In this document: positions 43,157 to 54,205 of the stretch, one piece after another
Position numbering within the stretch: the stretch's first letter is position 1
How the letters are laid out: every line of letters begins with the position of its first letter
Assembly: GCA_963920635.1 (NCBI GenBank)
Contig: OY987302.1
Location: forward strand, 37,947,500 to 38,011,499
Length of the DNA stretch: 64,000 bases
Source: Pseudeuparius sepicola
Taxonomy: Eukaryota > Arthropoda > Insecta > Coleoptera > Anthribidae
Reading direction: 5' to 3'
The notes under the pieces: model-generated
What the model was told of the DNA's origin: nothing
What the model saw: only the letters and a program-made list of their open reading frames with translations
Database searches by the model: none
Translations under genes and position numbers: made by a program

Positions 43157-44612
43157 TAATGGATACTATCAAGAATTGGTAGGCCAAGCACAATTATTTG
43201 ACCACTTTCACCGTCACATACTTACTTTCAACTTAAGCACTATAGATAATACCCTTAAACTTTACCCCGTTAATTTAGTTCTTTTTAATACTTCAACGAC
43301 TTCGTCTTATTACAAAATGTTTAATCAATATCAACTGCTTTATCATGAAACTCTTGACAATTTTCATAAACTAATTCGCCCTAGACAGAAACGTGGAATT
43401 ATGAACTATATAGGTACTTTCATTAAATCAATCACAGGTAATCTCGACGAGAATGATCGTATATTTTTGGAAAAACATATTCAAGCTATCGAAAACAAGC
43501 AATCTCAAATTATTGGCACCCTCAATAACTCTACAACTTATGCCTCACAAACAATAAAACGATATAACATGTTAGTTGAAACTATTAATAATAACACAGT
43601 TAAAATTGCACAAGATATTAATCTCCTCAGCGACGAATTTGACAAATATCTCTCACTTCATAGCGAAATACTTAATCTCGATCGTTTAAATCAATTCCTT
43701 CAAAAATTACTTCGAACTATTAATTTAGCTGCATTGCAACAGTCGAACATTGAACTCTTTTCTCTCTCTGAAATTATTAAACTAGAAAATCAACTCAAAT
43801 CAATCTATAATAAAGCCTCTCTCTTATCCGATAACATGCACCCTTTTGAACTAATCGAAACTGCTCAAAGTACAATAATCTCTACAGAAAGTCAGATACT
43901 CATTATCCTAAAAATTCCTATCCTTGATGAACTTGTATTCCCACTCTACCAAGTTTACCCAATCCATAACAAAGAAGATATCGTTTTGGTACCCCCTGCT
44001 GTTTACTATGGGAATAATCGTTGGTATTCCACATGCACACCTACAGAAAGAAAAATCACCTGTCAAACTATGTCAACAACCAGATGTCAACTGCCCACAT
44101 TAGAAAACTGCACCACTGCCATTCTCCTGCAACCGATCATACATCAAACTAAGAGAAGCCTCATTGCCAGCACAAATCACCCACTCCGTATCACCGAAAA
44201 ATGTTCAAAAACAGAAAAAATCATAAAGCAACCAGCAATCATCCAATCACCCTGTCCAATTCAAATTGAAAATCAATGGTATACCGCCACGCAAGAAGAA
44301 GCCGAAATCCCAGCCATCGTTCCTGTCAAAATTAATCCCAAGTATCGTCTACAACTAAATCATTTACAGTCTCTTCAAGAAACACCGCAATTGTCGGCTA
44401 TCCAACCCATACACCTAGATCCAGTCGTCATCTCCACAACAACCTGGTCAGCCACACTTCTTATCATCACTCTAATGTGTGTCATCATCTACTTCATCCT
44501 AAGAAAACGAAAAAGACTCCAAACACTCTTTTTCAAACCAAGAATATCACTCTCAGAACTCCAAGAACTTCAACAACTCAACAAGAAGCCCGAGGACGAA
44601 CTTCCATCCTAA
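43140..44612 (+). CDS. env: Errantivirus Env (fusion-type envelope protein)
   Basis: A frame of 490 codons to TAA at 44610. The first codon shown is GTG and the first in-frame ATG is not until residue 60, which argues that a spliced leader supplies the start. A furin-like RQKR lies at residues 82-85 and is followed by GIMNYIGTFIKSITG, the fusion-peptide-like region, with NLDENDR after it, a block shared by errantivirus Env and baculovirus F-type proteins. A long helical region follows, then a cysteine-containing ectodomain, a membrane anchor at about 438-454 (ATLLIITLMCVIIYFIL) and a basic cytoplasmic tail. No N-terminal signal peptide is visible in this frame. It overlaps pol by 17 nt. Confidence 0.9.
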   Translation: MHPIPNNGYYQELVGQAQLFDHFHRHILTFNLSTIDNTLKLYPVNLVLFNTSTTSSYYKMFNQYQLLYHETLDNFHKLIRPRQKRGIMNYIGTFIKSITGNLDENDRIFLEKHIQAIENKQSQIIGTLNNSTTYASQTIKRYNMLVETINNNTVKIAQDINLLSDEFDKYLSLHSEILNLDRLNQFLQKLLRTINLAALQQSNIELFSLSEIIKLENQLKSIYNKASLLSDNMHPFELIETAQSTIISTESQILIILKIPILDELVFPLYQVYPIHNKEDIVLVPPAVYYGNNRWYSTCTPTERKITCQTMSTTRCQLPTLENCTTAILLQPIIHQTKRSLIASTNHPLRITEKCSKTEKIIKQPAIIQSPCPIQIENQWYTATQEEAEIPAIVPVKINPKYRLQLNHLQSLQETPQLSAIQPIHLDPVVISTTTWSATLLIITLMCVIIYFILRKRKRLQTLFFKPRISLSELQELQQLNKKPEDELPS

Positions 44613-44621
44613 GGGGGGAAG
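44611..44621 (+). promoter_or_regulatory. Polypurine tract
   Basis: AAGGGGGGAAG lies directly before the 3' LTR, the expected primer for plus-strand DNA. Its first bases overlap the env stop codon. Confidence 0.9.
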
Positions 44622-44818
44622 AGTTATGTTCATCGACCCCACAGCACACCGACCTGGACGAAAACCCCGAATCAGCGGAATCAGCTTTTTATTTTTCGTA
44701 CACCGCATTTCCAATTTATATAAATATCGCGACCGCAATTAATCGATCAGTAATAGTTTATACCCTACGTTCAATAAACCTTTTTAAAAACGAAGATTTT
44801 CGACCCCGGAACATAACT
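44622..44818 (+). repeat. 3' LTR, 197 bp
   Basis: Same sequence as the 5' LTR as far as I could compare. Followed by the CGCA target duplication. Confidence 0.95.
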
Positions 44819-45080
44819 CGCAGCTCGTAGGTAAATCCCGGTCCGAATTTAGTATAAAAGGGGGTGCCTACCAAAGTGTACCAGCAGGAGAGCAGCCGAT
44901 CCACGAGTTGTAAGGTGGAGTGCTGCCCGAAGTCGCAGATCACCAGCTGTAAGGCGATGTCCTGCCAGAGAAGCCATCGAGAGCACGATGCCGCGCCTGC
45001 CATGAATTCAACACCAAGAACCAGCAGCAAGTACCTTCCACTTCCACTGTCCGTTGAACTGACAAAAAAGTAAGCTATTG
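44819..45080 (+). mobile_element. Continuation of the older gypsy copy, LTR-like
   Basis: With the errantivirus removed, the older relic (ending 37977) continues here. TATAAAA at 44853-44859 followed by GGGGGTGCC looks like an LTR promoter. Downstream text is purine-rich and GC-richer than the intron (GTACCAGCAGGAGAGCAGCC). The 3' boundary is not visible. Confidence 0.5.
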
Positions 45081-48000
45081 ATTTTTGTTTTGTTGTGTCG
45101 ACTGAGTTGCCTTTCTCTTTCCAGTTAATTCGTTTATTTAATTTTAATTTTGAATGCTTTTAGCGATTACTTGGTGCGCCATTTATTTTTTAAATGATTG
45201 TTTTATTTTGTCATATTTTGAACAGTGCCGTGCCAATTTAAATCTGAATAGGTATTTTATGCTAAATTTTGGGTATTTAAAGGCGACTTGGTAACGATTT
45301 TGTTTAATTTTTAAGAATTTACATGCTGTTTGCTATCATTTTGTGTAATCATTCTAATTTGTGTGCTAATAGTTTTGACATTATTCTTTGACTATTTCGA
45401 ACCATACCTATTCACTTACTATTTTCTGCAGGTTCTGTTATCATTTAGTGCTATAAGCCAGTATTGTTTGCCACATAATTTGAAACCAGTTAGTAAAATT
45501 ATATAGATATGTACTTATTTTACGTTAAAACTTTTATTGTTGTTTCCTTTATGTTAAAATTATCTATTAATATTTTGATATTTTACTTTGATCACTGGTG
45601 CGCATCCACATAAAAACTTGCTGTAATTTTAGTTTTTATTTTATATTCCATAGGCGTACCTTTAAATTTTTTCAATATGTATGTATTAAATTATTACTCC
45701 GTGTTTCCGTTAATTCTTAGACTCACACCAAAAATAGATTAACTTGTGGACCACCTATACATTCCGCTCGCCAACTTACCATCATTTAAGGGTGGCCGTC
45801 ACAGTACTACATCAACAGATTCTGTATCAAATTTGGAATATGCGAAAATGCAGCCATATTTTAAGGGCGAATGTTCATCGGGATTTGTGATATTTTCTTC
45901 TATACTTATAGGAAAGGTTTCATTTTCGAAACAATACACGTATGACGGGCGACGGGCCCGTCTGACGTTTGGTTCTCACATCACGCCAAGGCCAACTGAT
46001 AAAAAAATCGTACAATAATGACTTCTGGTTTATGAGCTTTTATGACGATTTTGAGACTATGGTCATCAAACATGCAATGATTGTTAGATAGTTAAAGGTA
46101 ATTATACTTTATGGAAATTTTATTATAATAAAAAATATTAAATTTTCATTTTGTATCATCTATATGCAAGAATCTGCAGTTAAGGACATTGAAACAGAAA
46201 CCATAGAGCAATGAAAAAATCCTCTGTACCTCTAAGCTCGAAGAAAGCTTCAAAGTTTGGTGTAGTTGCCAAAAGAAGACCCACTACTAAGTGCATAAAC
46301 TGTAAAAACATTGATGGGCACATTGTTTGAAAATGAGTACACGATGGACGGGAAAGATTCGGGAAAGAAAGAGACGATGTTGCCACACAAAAATTTTCTA
46401 CAATAGCTATCAAAAGCTTTCCGGAAATGTGGAATAATCACCTAGTTGCGACACCTGACGGTAATAAATATACAGGGTGTTCCAGTTTGTTTAGGACAAA
46501 CTTTCACAGGTGATAGAAAAAGGCATTTTAAGGTGACTTGCTCGTGTAAGCGTTGGTTGTAAAGTTCTTCGTTTCTGAGATACAACCACACAAGGTGTTA
46601 TGTATGGATGGGACATACTTAATGTATAATACCAAATTTATAAATGAACAAGTGGCAGAGATACTGGCAATCGGTACCACTAATTTGATAAAACTGCTGG
46701 ACCAAATATATAATAACATCGTTATCGTTATCGTTGGAATCGGAAAAATCCGTAGACTTCAAAAATATATAGGGTGTTCCATTTAAAACATAGTTATATC
46801 TATACTTACCTCTGTTATTCGATGTTTAATTGGTTTTCTGAAAATGCGCTCAAATAGCTCTGTTACAACCCTTATTTTATTTAACATTGTTTCTAGGTAA
46901 AAAAATAAAAAAGTGGTACATGTACTTTCCCAAGTCTGGGTACTTCTGACTACTTCTGGAGTAAAAACCAACCGCCAGTTAAAATATAATTAAAGATACA
47001 GAGTATGTATTATATCATTTATGTGTTTCAACCATTTTTACATTAAAGCTTATTTAATGAAATAACATTTTGAGTTTTACGAAAAACGGAGATCGCCATA
47101 GACGTCATTGTTTCGACTATATTACAGTATTACAACTTTTGTATTTACATTTTTTACAAGCAAATATTGCAAGCTGAATTACACTTCTTGACATCGGATT
47201 GAGCTGAAATTTTGCATACACCTTTAGTTCTGGTGACAATACAATATGCAATACTCAATATTGTAAACTTTTAAAATGACCACCGCTCCAAGATGGCGGA
47301 TGATGTATTTTTTGTCAACCCTCTTAATATGAGTAAGAAGGCGGATTACCTATTTCTTCACAACCTACTTGACATGGGTATCAAATTAAAGGGTTTGACG
47401 AATACAAAATAATAAGGTATGTGACGTCATACTAAATCCAACATGGCGGATGCCCCAAGATATCGGACTAAATTTCTTTACCACCCTCCAGACATGGGAA
47501 CCAAATAGGTAATAAAAAGCACAAAATAAAATAAAAGATGAAAAAACCTTTTTAAAACAAGCTTTTATTTAAGCCATGTACTAAATAAAATAAATTTAGA
47601 TTTTCGTTAGGATAATTGAATGACAAATAGTCGCGCGAATTGTAAAGAAAATATACATACTTGGCAAGTAGGCACTTGTTTATCAACCAATCACTGTCCA
47701 ATAAAATTAATTGGTACCTACTTTTATGAATGTTTATCGCGACCAGCTTTTTTTATTTGCAAAAACTTGCCTCAATGTGGCATTGAATTATCTTATCTTA
47801 ACGAAAACCTAAGCTTTATTCGCTTTAGTACATGGCTTAAATTAATGTTTGTTTTTAAAAAGTTCTTTATCTTTTATTTTTTCTAGATAAAAAAATACAC
47901 CTTTCGTAAATGCTCTTACAAACAACACTTTTGGAGTTGCCGCAGACCCCTACTTATAACTATGATTTACCTGGCCGGTTTCAGTTTGTTATAAAGACTA

Positions 48001-48494
48001 CGTTTATCTCGTCGCGTTCGATCCGATTGAGAGAGGTTTGAATTCATTGGAGCGTAATCAAATAGACGGCGTAAACCCCACAGATTGAAATTCAATCAGA
48101 TTTAAAATTTCAAGACTTCCAAACAGAAGTTAGCCAGAATGTGCACCAACCTACTGTGGAATAAGTGCAATAAGTTAATGTGCCTAGAGAGGATTGAAAA
48201 CCGTAGGATTCAATACTGATGATGTAAATGTAGAATTATAAAAGATTTTACATAACTCAATCGGATCATTTCAATCCGATCGAGTTGTCACGAGATGAAC
48301 GTAGCCAATGACTAGAAAATGATAATTAAACCAGAAAAACTTAAAATTATCTAAAAACTCAAAATAAAACTTTGAATACCCTACACAGAATTTTTTGCAA
48401 GGCGTGTTGGGTACAATCATTTTATTTTGGTCTCCAATATGCCCAGTTTCGAGAGTGTCCATTCTTAATAAATACCTTGAAAATAAATACTTAC
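45081..48494. other. Long intron stretch with MITE ends
   Basis: No exon is seen. MITE-type ends TACAGGGTGTTCCAGTTTG (46471) and TATAGGGTGTTCCATTT (46766) lie in the same orientation about 295 bp apart. A diverged direct repeat built on AAGATGGCGGATG and ACATGGCGGATG lies at 47290-47480. A possible retroelement tail lies near 48195-48230. Short open frames show nothing recognisable. Confidence 0.55.
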
Positions 48495-48619
48495 CGCAAT
48501 TGACTCCTATTATAAATCTACCGATGATTAGCATTTCGAATGAATTTGCTACTTTTGTGCACCACATGAGACAACCCCCAGTTACTCCTAAAATATTGTT
48601 GAGAAGCAGGCCGCCCTTC
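48495..48619 (-). CDS. Glut1: Glut1-like sugar transporter, exon with helices 3-4
   Basis: This 125 bp exon begins with the last base of an arginine codon and ends with the first base of a glycine codon. The 41 complete codons read KGGLLLNNILGVTGG to GRFIIGVNC. The acceptor is CGTTTTAG and the donor G|GTAAGT. It carries the lysine and glycines of the conserved GRKGG motif, helix 3, and the FEMLIIGRFIIGVNCG motif of helix 4. The intron to the next exon is 18.3 kb and holds the errantivirus. Confidence 0.95.
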
Positions 48620-48849
48620 CTAAAACGAAAGAATTAATAAAGTATGTAGATATATATAGTATATACAATGCTTAGAAAGGATAATACGTAGAGTCAATTG
48701 AAATGGAAACATGCATCCCGCATTTTTCTGTCTCCTATACCGCTAGCGCAACCATCATAGTCGTGTAATGTCATCTGTCAAACCACACCATACTAAATTT
48801 CAGACTGATTCATAGGTTAGTTTTTATATGACAATTAATACGTGTTTTC

Positions 48850-49347
48850 AATTAATATTTAGACTTCTTATTTTTAAATACAGGGCCGCATTAGAAAAAA
48901 TGAATAAAAAAAAGGAATTTTCAGTATAATTGTCTCAAAACATTTAAAAAATATTCCGTGTCATACATCATGGTATTTGCAATGAAAAGTGCTTTCAAAA
49001 TCTGCAAAAAAAATCCAGGTCTGTATTTAAAAAAATTAAGTTGATGATGGTTTCTCAAAAACGAAACGTTGTAAAACAAATTTAAAAACCCCATCTTAAA
49101 GCCCGTTAAAAAGTGCCATAAGAGAGTGTTTTTATTTTTTTTTTCTATCTGTGATAACAACTTCAGAAATAATAAAATCGAAAACGCAAAATTTTACTTT
49201 TTTCAAAATAACTCAAAAAAGAAGAAAGATATTAGAAATCTGTTTGTACCATTTTATTAACCTCAAAATTGCGCAACTTTTTCCCCATTTAACCGTTGTT
49301 CTATCTCTCACCGTTTGCAATATCCCCATGCTGTTCATTCTTATCCA
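48850..49347. repeat. 500 bp dispersed repeat, copy B
   Basis: Matches 29345-29842 in the same orientation. Differences are small indels and substitutions. It lies about 230 bp upstream (in gene direction) of a Glut1 exon, a position similar to that of copy A. Confidence 0.85.
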
Positions 49348-50158
49348 GGACACAGTGTATAGCCCCGCTCTGCTTAACACAACATTTTATTACATTTTTG
49401 GAGAGACCATAAAATTCTCTACAAAAGTCATCTTTTGACTTTTTTCCCTATCTGTCAGGGTTTCAAGGCAAACACGAGTTTTGTGATGGAATTATTAAAG
49501 TTATTTCACTACTGCTAAATAACACAGTGGCAACCGACTGTAGGACGACTTAAATAATTAACACAATTATTGCAACAAACTAGGACAACTTATTGTTGTA
49601 TTTTAAGTTTGGCTTCGATTTATTCATGATTTACAGAAAAGCTATTCAAAATTTTGGATATTTTTCTGGAAATTTCAACATCCTGTATCTCAAAAAGGAA
49701 ATTCTTCAGGAACTCTGTTGTTCATATATAATTTTTTTCTTAAAATCGACCCAAGATTCTTCCCTTGAAATTTTGTGGCATAGGTACTTTATTAACATTC
49801 TGTATGTACCTACAAAGAAGGCGCACTTAGAAAGCTCATTGCAGAGTGATTATTGGCATGCGTGCGTGCGCTAGCCCCATTTTGGGGAACGGAGATGGAG
49901 GTCTCGCATCCGTTTCCTACACGATTAGCGCACTCGGTTGCGCTAGCTGTATAAGAGACGGAAAAATGCATCTCGGCAGCGGAACCGTCCGAATAAAGTT
50001 CATATAACAATTTGCGACATATTATGATGTCATCCTTTATAAAATTCACAGTGTAGCAATATATATTTCTTTTATGAAAATATACAACGCTATATTCTAC
50101 CGATTTCCAAACAACTCTATCGATATAGTTTAGAAGGTAAGTATGCAAGGAACCGTAC
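49348..50158. other. Intron stretch
   Basis: Mostly AT-rich. GCGCTAGCCCCATTTTGGGG near 49868 begins a short GC-richer patch without a recognisable gene. Confidence 0.5.
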
Positions 50159-50415
50159 CTGCCGAATTTGTTTGCAACCATGCCGCCCCCGAAGCCGCCG
50201 AGCATGCCCCCGATAGCGAATATCGACACCGCTATTGAGTAGAGCCTCTGGACAGAGTCGTCGTCCAGGTCTACGTCATACCGAGATTTATATACATCCT
50301 TCATGAAGTTCTCGATGTTGCCTTGAGGAGCGTTGATCACGCCGGTGTTATATCCGAATTGCAGCATTCCCAAGACCGCCGCAAAGATCGCGTACGACAG
50401 GAAGAACGTCAAGCC
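50159..50415 (-). CDS. Glut1: Glut1-like sugar transporter, exon with helices 1-2
   Basis: This 257 bp exon encodes 85 full codons, GLTFFLSYAIFAAVLG to MVANKFG, plus AG of the next arginine codon. The acceptor is TTGTTCTAG and the donor AG|GTACGG. Helix 1 contains the signature QFGYNTGVINAP. The extracellular loop follows (NIENFMKDVYKSRYD and onward), then helix 2 with SIFAIGGMLGG and the start of the GRKG motif. It joins in phase 0 to the coiled-coil exon at 58196. An alternative first exon could supply a short N-terminus, but none was recognised in the 7.8 kb intron. Confidence 0.95.
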
Positions 50416-50474
50416 CTAGAACAAGTTCAGCATAATGTGAGTAAGTTTCCGATACCCCTAGGTATCATTTTTAA

Positions 50475-51228
50475 ATTTTTTGTGACAGAAAAAAGTTTAC
50501 GATAAAAGTTGTAGGAAATATTATGCAGTTTTCTGGCATAGTAAGATATTTTATATAGGGTGTTTCGCAAATGCGTGGCCAACCAAATTGATGTTTTTTT
50601 TTAATGAAACATCTGTATATTTATCCATTTTTAAAATCTGCTCGTCAAGGCAATCAAGATTATATACAACGGATATTCGGTATTTTATCAAAATAAAATA
50701 AGAATTTCAGGAAAATCTTAAAATCTCCTAAACATTTTGGGATTTCATTCTGTTGGTTAAAAGAAATATTTTTTGTTATTGCATTTTTATCACGAGATCT
50801 ACAAATTCAAGTTAAATAAATTTAGTATAAGATTTTAAAACGGAATATTTAAAAAAACCGAAAAGATATTGTAGGCCAAGCGGCAAGTAATGAATAAAGA
50901 GAGGGTACTTGGAAAGTATTCCGAAGTTAATGATATTTTGACATGTTATGTGTGGGTAGTCATTAACTTCGGAATACTTTCCAGGTAGAAAGTACCTGCC
51001 TGCTGGACTATTGATAGAAAGTTTTATATCATTTTGATTGCCTTGATGACCAGATTTTAAAAGAGCAAAAATATATAGGGTGGTCCATTTTAAAACACTT
51101 AAGTTTGATTTACCACGCACTTGTGAAACACCGTGTGTATAAAAAAAGTTTGAAAAAATATCCCAGAAAACTGCATAAAATTACCTACAACTTTTATCCA
51201 AAACTTTTTTCTATCACAAAAAATTAAA
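50475..51228. mobile_element. Inverted-repeat element with about 130 bp arms
   Basis: AAAAAGTTTACGATAAAAGT, TGTAGGAA and CAGTTTTCTGGCATA at the left are answered by TCCCAGAAAACTGCATAA and ACCTACAACTTTTATCC at the right. Within the arms lie ATAGGGTGTTTCGCAAATGC and GCACTTGTGAAACACCG. The centre contains a second inverted pair around TTAACTTCGGAATACTTTCC. No coding. Confidence 0.75.
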
Positions 51229-51234
51229 AAGGTA

Positions 51235-52620
51235 TACAGGATGACCGTATTTCGAGTCTATGCATGGGGATCTTAAGAGATACGAGGTGAGTTAAATTGG
51301 GGCAAAGTTGCGAATTTAATGCTGAGTAACGTGGTAAAAAAATTTTGGCTGGCCCTTCTCGTTTTGAAAATAACGCGAAAAAACTGAAAATTATCGTTTT
51401 CGTTTTTATTTTTTTAAACGAAAACGAATGGGGCTAAACACTTCTAAGTTAAACGTTATTAAGGCACTTTTTTACAAGGAATCTAAATATGGCCTCGCAT
51501 TTTTTCTCGCCTCCCTGGACAAAAATATGACGATCAACTTTTATTTTTCTTATGTGCGCCATATTGGATTTTTGCATTTTTGAAAAGAGGATTTTTTTGG
51601 TTAGAATGATATGTCACACATTATGCTTTACTTTGTTTTTCTTGCCGTAATATAAAATTAATTGTTTTTGCATAGAGTGCCTTGGAAACATAAGCCCCAT
51701 AATGTTTGATAGTTTAGTACAATTATTTTAAGTGTCCCGGATACTTTATTTTACTGAAAAAATGTCATTTTCACATGAAGAATAGCGTGACATGATTCAA
51801 ATTTATTATTCCTCAAATATAAATGACGTCGAAGGGGGTATTGAACAAGCCATAAACAATTTAAGGAAACGTGCTGCATTATGCCTTGAGAAAGAGGGAG
51901 GACAAATTGATCATTTATTGTAAAATAGGATTGTCTACTCGTCTAGGTTTTTGTTGTTCTTGTTTCCAGTTTGACTCTTTTAGTGTTAATGTGTTATATG
52001 GCAAATAAAGAATAAATAACAAGGTCTCAGATCATACTCTCATCCTCGTGGTACGTTTATGATTTATTTAATCAATAAAAACATTAACTGAATTTTTACT
52101 GAACCTTTATACAATATTCCAAAGCACACTTCGCAACAATGGGTAACTAGGCTTATGTTTCCAAGGCACTCTATGCAAAAACGATTAATTTGATATTACG
52201 GCAAGAAAAACAAAGTAAAGCATAATGTGTGACATACCTATCATTTTAACCAGAAAAAAATCCTCTTTTCAAAAATACAAAAATACAATATGCCGCCCAT
52301 AAGAAAAATAAAAGTTGGTCGTCATATCTTTGTCCAGGGAGGTGAGAAAAAAATGCGAGGTAATATTTAGATTCCTTGTAAAAAAGTGCCTTAATAATGT
52401 TTAACTTAGAAATGTCCAGCGCCATTCGTTTTCGTTTAAAAAAATAAAAACGAAAACGACAATTTTCAGTTTTTTCGCATTATTTTCAAAACGAGAAGGG
52501 CCAGCCAAAATTTATTTACTCGGCATCAAATTCCGCAACTTTGCCCCAATTTAACAGACCTCGTATATCTTAAGATAACCAAGATCCCCATGCAAAGACT
52601 CGAAATACGGTCACCCTGTA
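51235..52620. mobile_element. 1.39 kb element with about 460 bp inverted arms
   Basis: The left arm, TACAGGATGACCGTATTTCG, continues through GGGCCAGCC-class and GCCTTGGAAACATAAGCC text. The right arm returns all of it inverted and ends AATACGGTCACCCTGTA. The centre (about 51700-52150) has a short broken frame (ATG at 51763) that I do not recognise. Parts of the right arm and flank recur at 53603-54205. Confidence 0.82.
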
Positions 52621-54205
52621 TAGGGGAGACTTAGCGTGGACACCCTGTACCTACTCTATCAACATTTGATTTTTGTTTGTCAGTTTTTCAATTTATTTTT
52701 CATTTATTTCTAAAAGTATTTAATTTTGTGTTTTTTTTTTAATATCATTAATAATAACAATTGTAAATTTAATTTTTGAATTAATGTAATATGGTGGGAA
52801 AATTTGCAAGGAAGTCAAAAGTATCGACTCCAAAATTTCCAATTTAATTTGAACTAAGCCACATTCGCTCGAAATTTTCAATGGAAAAAAAAGAGTGTTA
52901 CTTCGAGTAAATAAAATTTTAATAATTATAATAATTATAATATCATGCAAAAACGTCAAACATTATAGTCCAATTATTTTAAGAAGTCCTTACTGGGACT
53001 GTCAATTGGTAATTTCGATATCCTAAGTTGGCATCAATAACGTTCTTGAATGCAACCGGGTCATAAGTTCAGGTCAGTAACGAGCCCATTTGCACTAATA
53101 ACACGAAAAGTAACAAGAACAAGAACAACACAGATAACGATAAAACTCAGGAAATGAAGAAAACCCGCGAATATTTTCACTGCCGAATGTTTGAACCAGT
53201 TTGAACGATCTGGAAAACCTTCACTGTCACTTTGATACACCGGAGCTAAATTTGCCTGAGTCCGCACATAGACGTTGCCAAAAGCAGTTGATTATACCAA
53301 AATACCAAAATGAAAAGTAAGTGTTTCCTTGACGTTTGAAATTATTATTAAAATGAGTTGTAGTCATAGTTATTTTTATTTGTAGCGGTATAATCGTGAT
53401 TACAATAGGGTTTTTTATTTTATTATGGTTTTTTTTTTGTATCACTTGGGTAAATTTTCACATCATAAATCAATGAGTGACGTCATTAACTGGTTGAGAC
53501 ACATATACCAATGTTATACCCATGGGTAACAGAAAATTCCTAGGGATTTTGTGGAGAATGTCATCTGACAAAATCGGGACTTCTTACAGTAAAATATGGG
53601 ACTTACGTTTCCAAGGCACTCTACGCAAAAACGATTAATTTGATATTGCGGCAAGAAAAACAAAGTAAAACATAATGTGAGGCATATCATTTTAACCAGA
53701 AAAAAAAATCGCATTATTTTCAAAACGAGAAGGGCCAGCCAAAAATTTTTTTTACCATGTTACTCGGCATCAAATTCTGCAACTTTGCCCAATTTAGCCG
53801 ACCTCGTATCTCTTAAGATAACCAAGATCCCCATGCAAAGACTCGAAATACGGTCACCCTGTATAGGGGAGACTTAGCGTGGACACCCTGTACCTACTCT
53901 ATCAACATTTGATTTTTGTTTGTCAGTTTTTCAATTTATTTTTCATTTATTTCTAAAAGTATTTAATTTTGTGTTTTTTTTAATATCATTAATAATAACA
54001 ATAATTATTGTAAATTTAATTTTTGTATATATTTGAATATTTATTTTTGAATTAATGTAATATGGTGGGAAAATTTGCAAGGAAGTCAAAATTATCGACT
54101 CCAAAATTTCCAATTTAATTTTAACTAAGCCAAGTTCTCTCGAAATTTTCAATGGCAAACAGAATGTTACTTCGAGTAAATAAAATTTTAATAATTATAA
54201 TATCA
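52621..54205. repeat. Flank duplicated with the 1.39 kb element's right arm
   Basis: 52150-52960 and 53603-54205 are direct copies: both run from GTTTCCAAGGCACTCTA to CACCCTGTATAGGGGAGACT and on to GACTCCAAAATTTCCAATTT. The second copy lacks about 200 bp (between AACCAGAAAAAAA and CGCATTATTTTC). Between the copies, at 52975-53095, lies the inverted dispersed repeat shared with 7.85 and 16.7 kb. Confidence 0.8.

Larger units (their letters stand above)
37978..44818 (+). mobile_element. Errantivirus-type endogenous retroelement, full length, gag-pol-env
   Basis: 6841 bp with identical-looking 197 bp LTRs, a CGCA target duplication, a primer-binding site, a polypurine tract and three large plus-strand frames in retroviral order. 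The env frame has a furin-type site and a membrane anchor, which places it with the insect errantiviruses of the Ty3/gypsy clade. It lies antisense to Glut1 inside its 18.3 kb intron. LTR identity implies a recent insertion. One in-frame stop interrupts the end of pol; gag and env have no visible break. A 197 bp LTR is short compared with the 300-500 bp common in the group. Confidence 0.95.

Noticed and set aside
46180..46441. Overlapping 63-77 codon minus-strand frames
   Set aside because: Two phases overlap with no domain or splice context; chance frames.
47620..47886. 88-codon plus-strand frame
   Set aside because: No domain and no homologous feel; phenylalanine-rich end from a T-run. Treated as chance.
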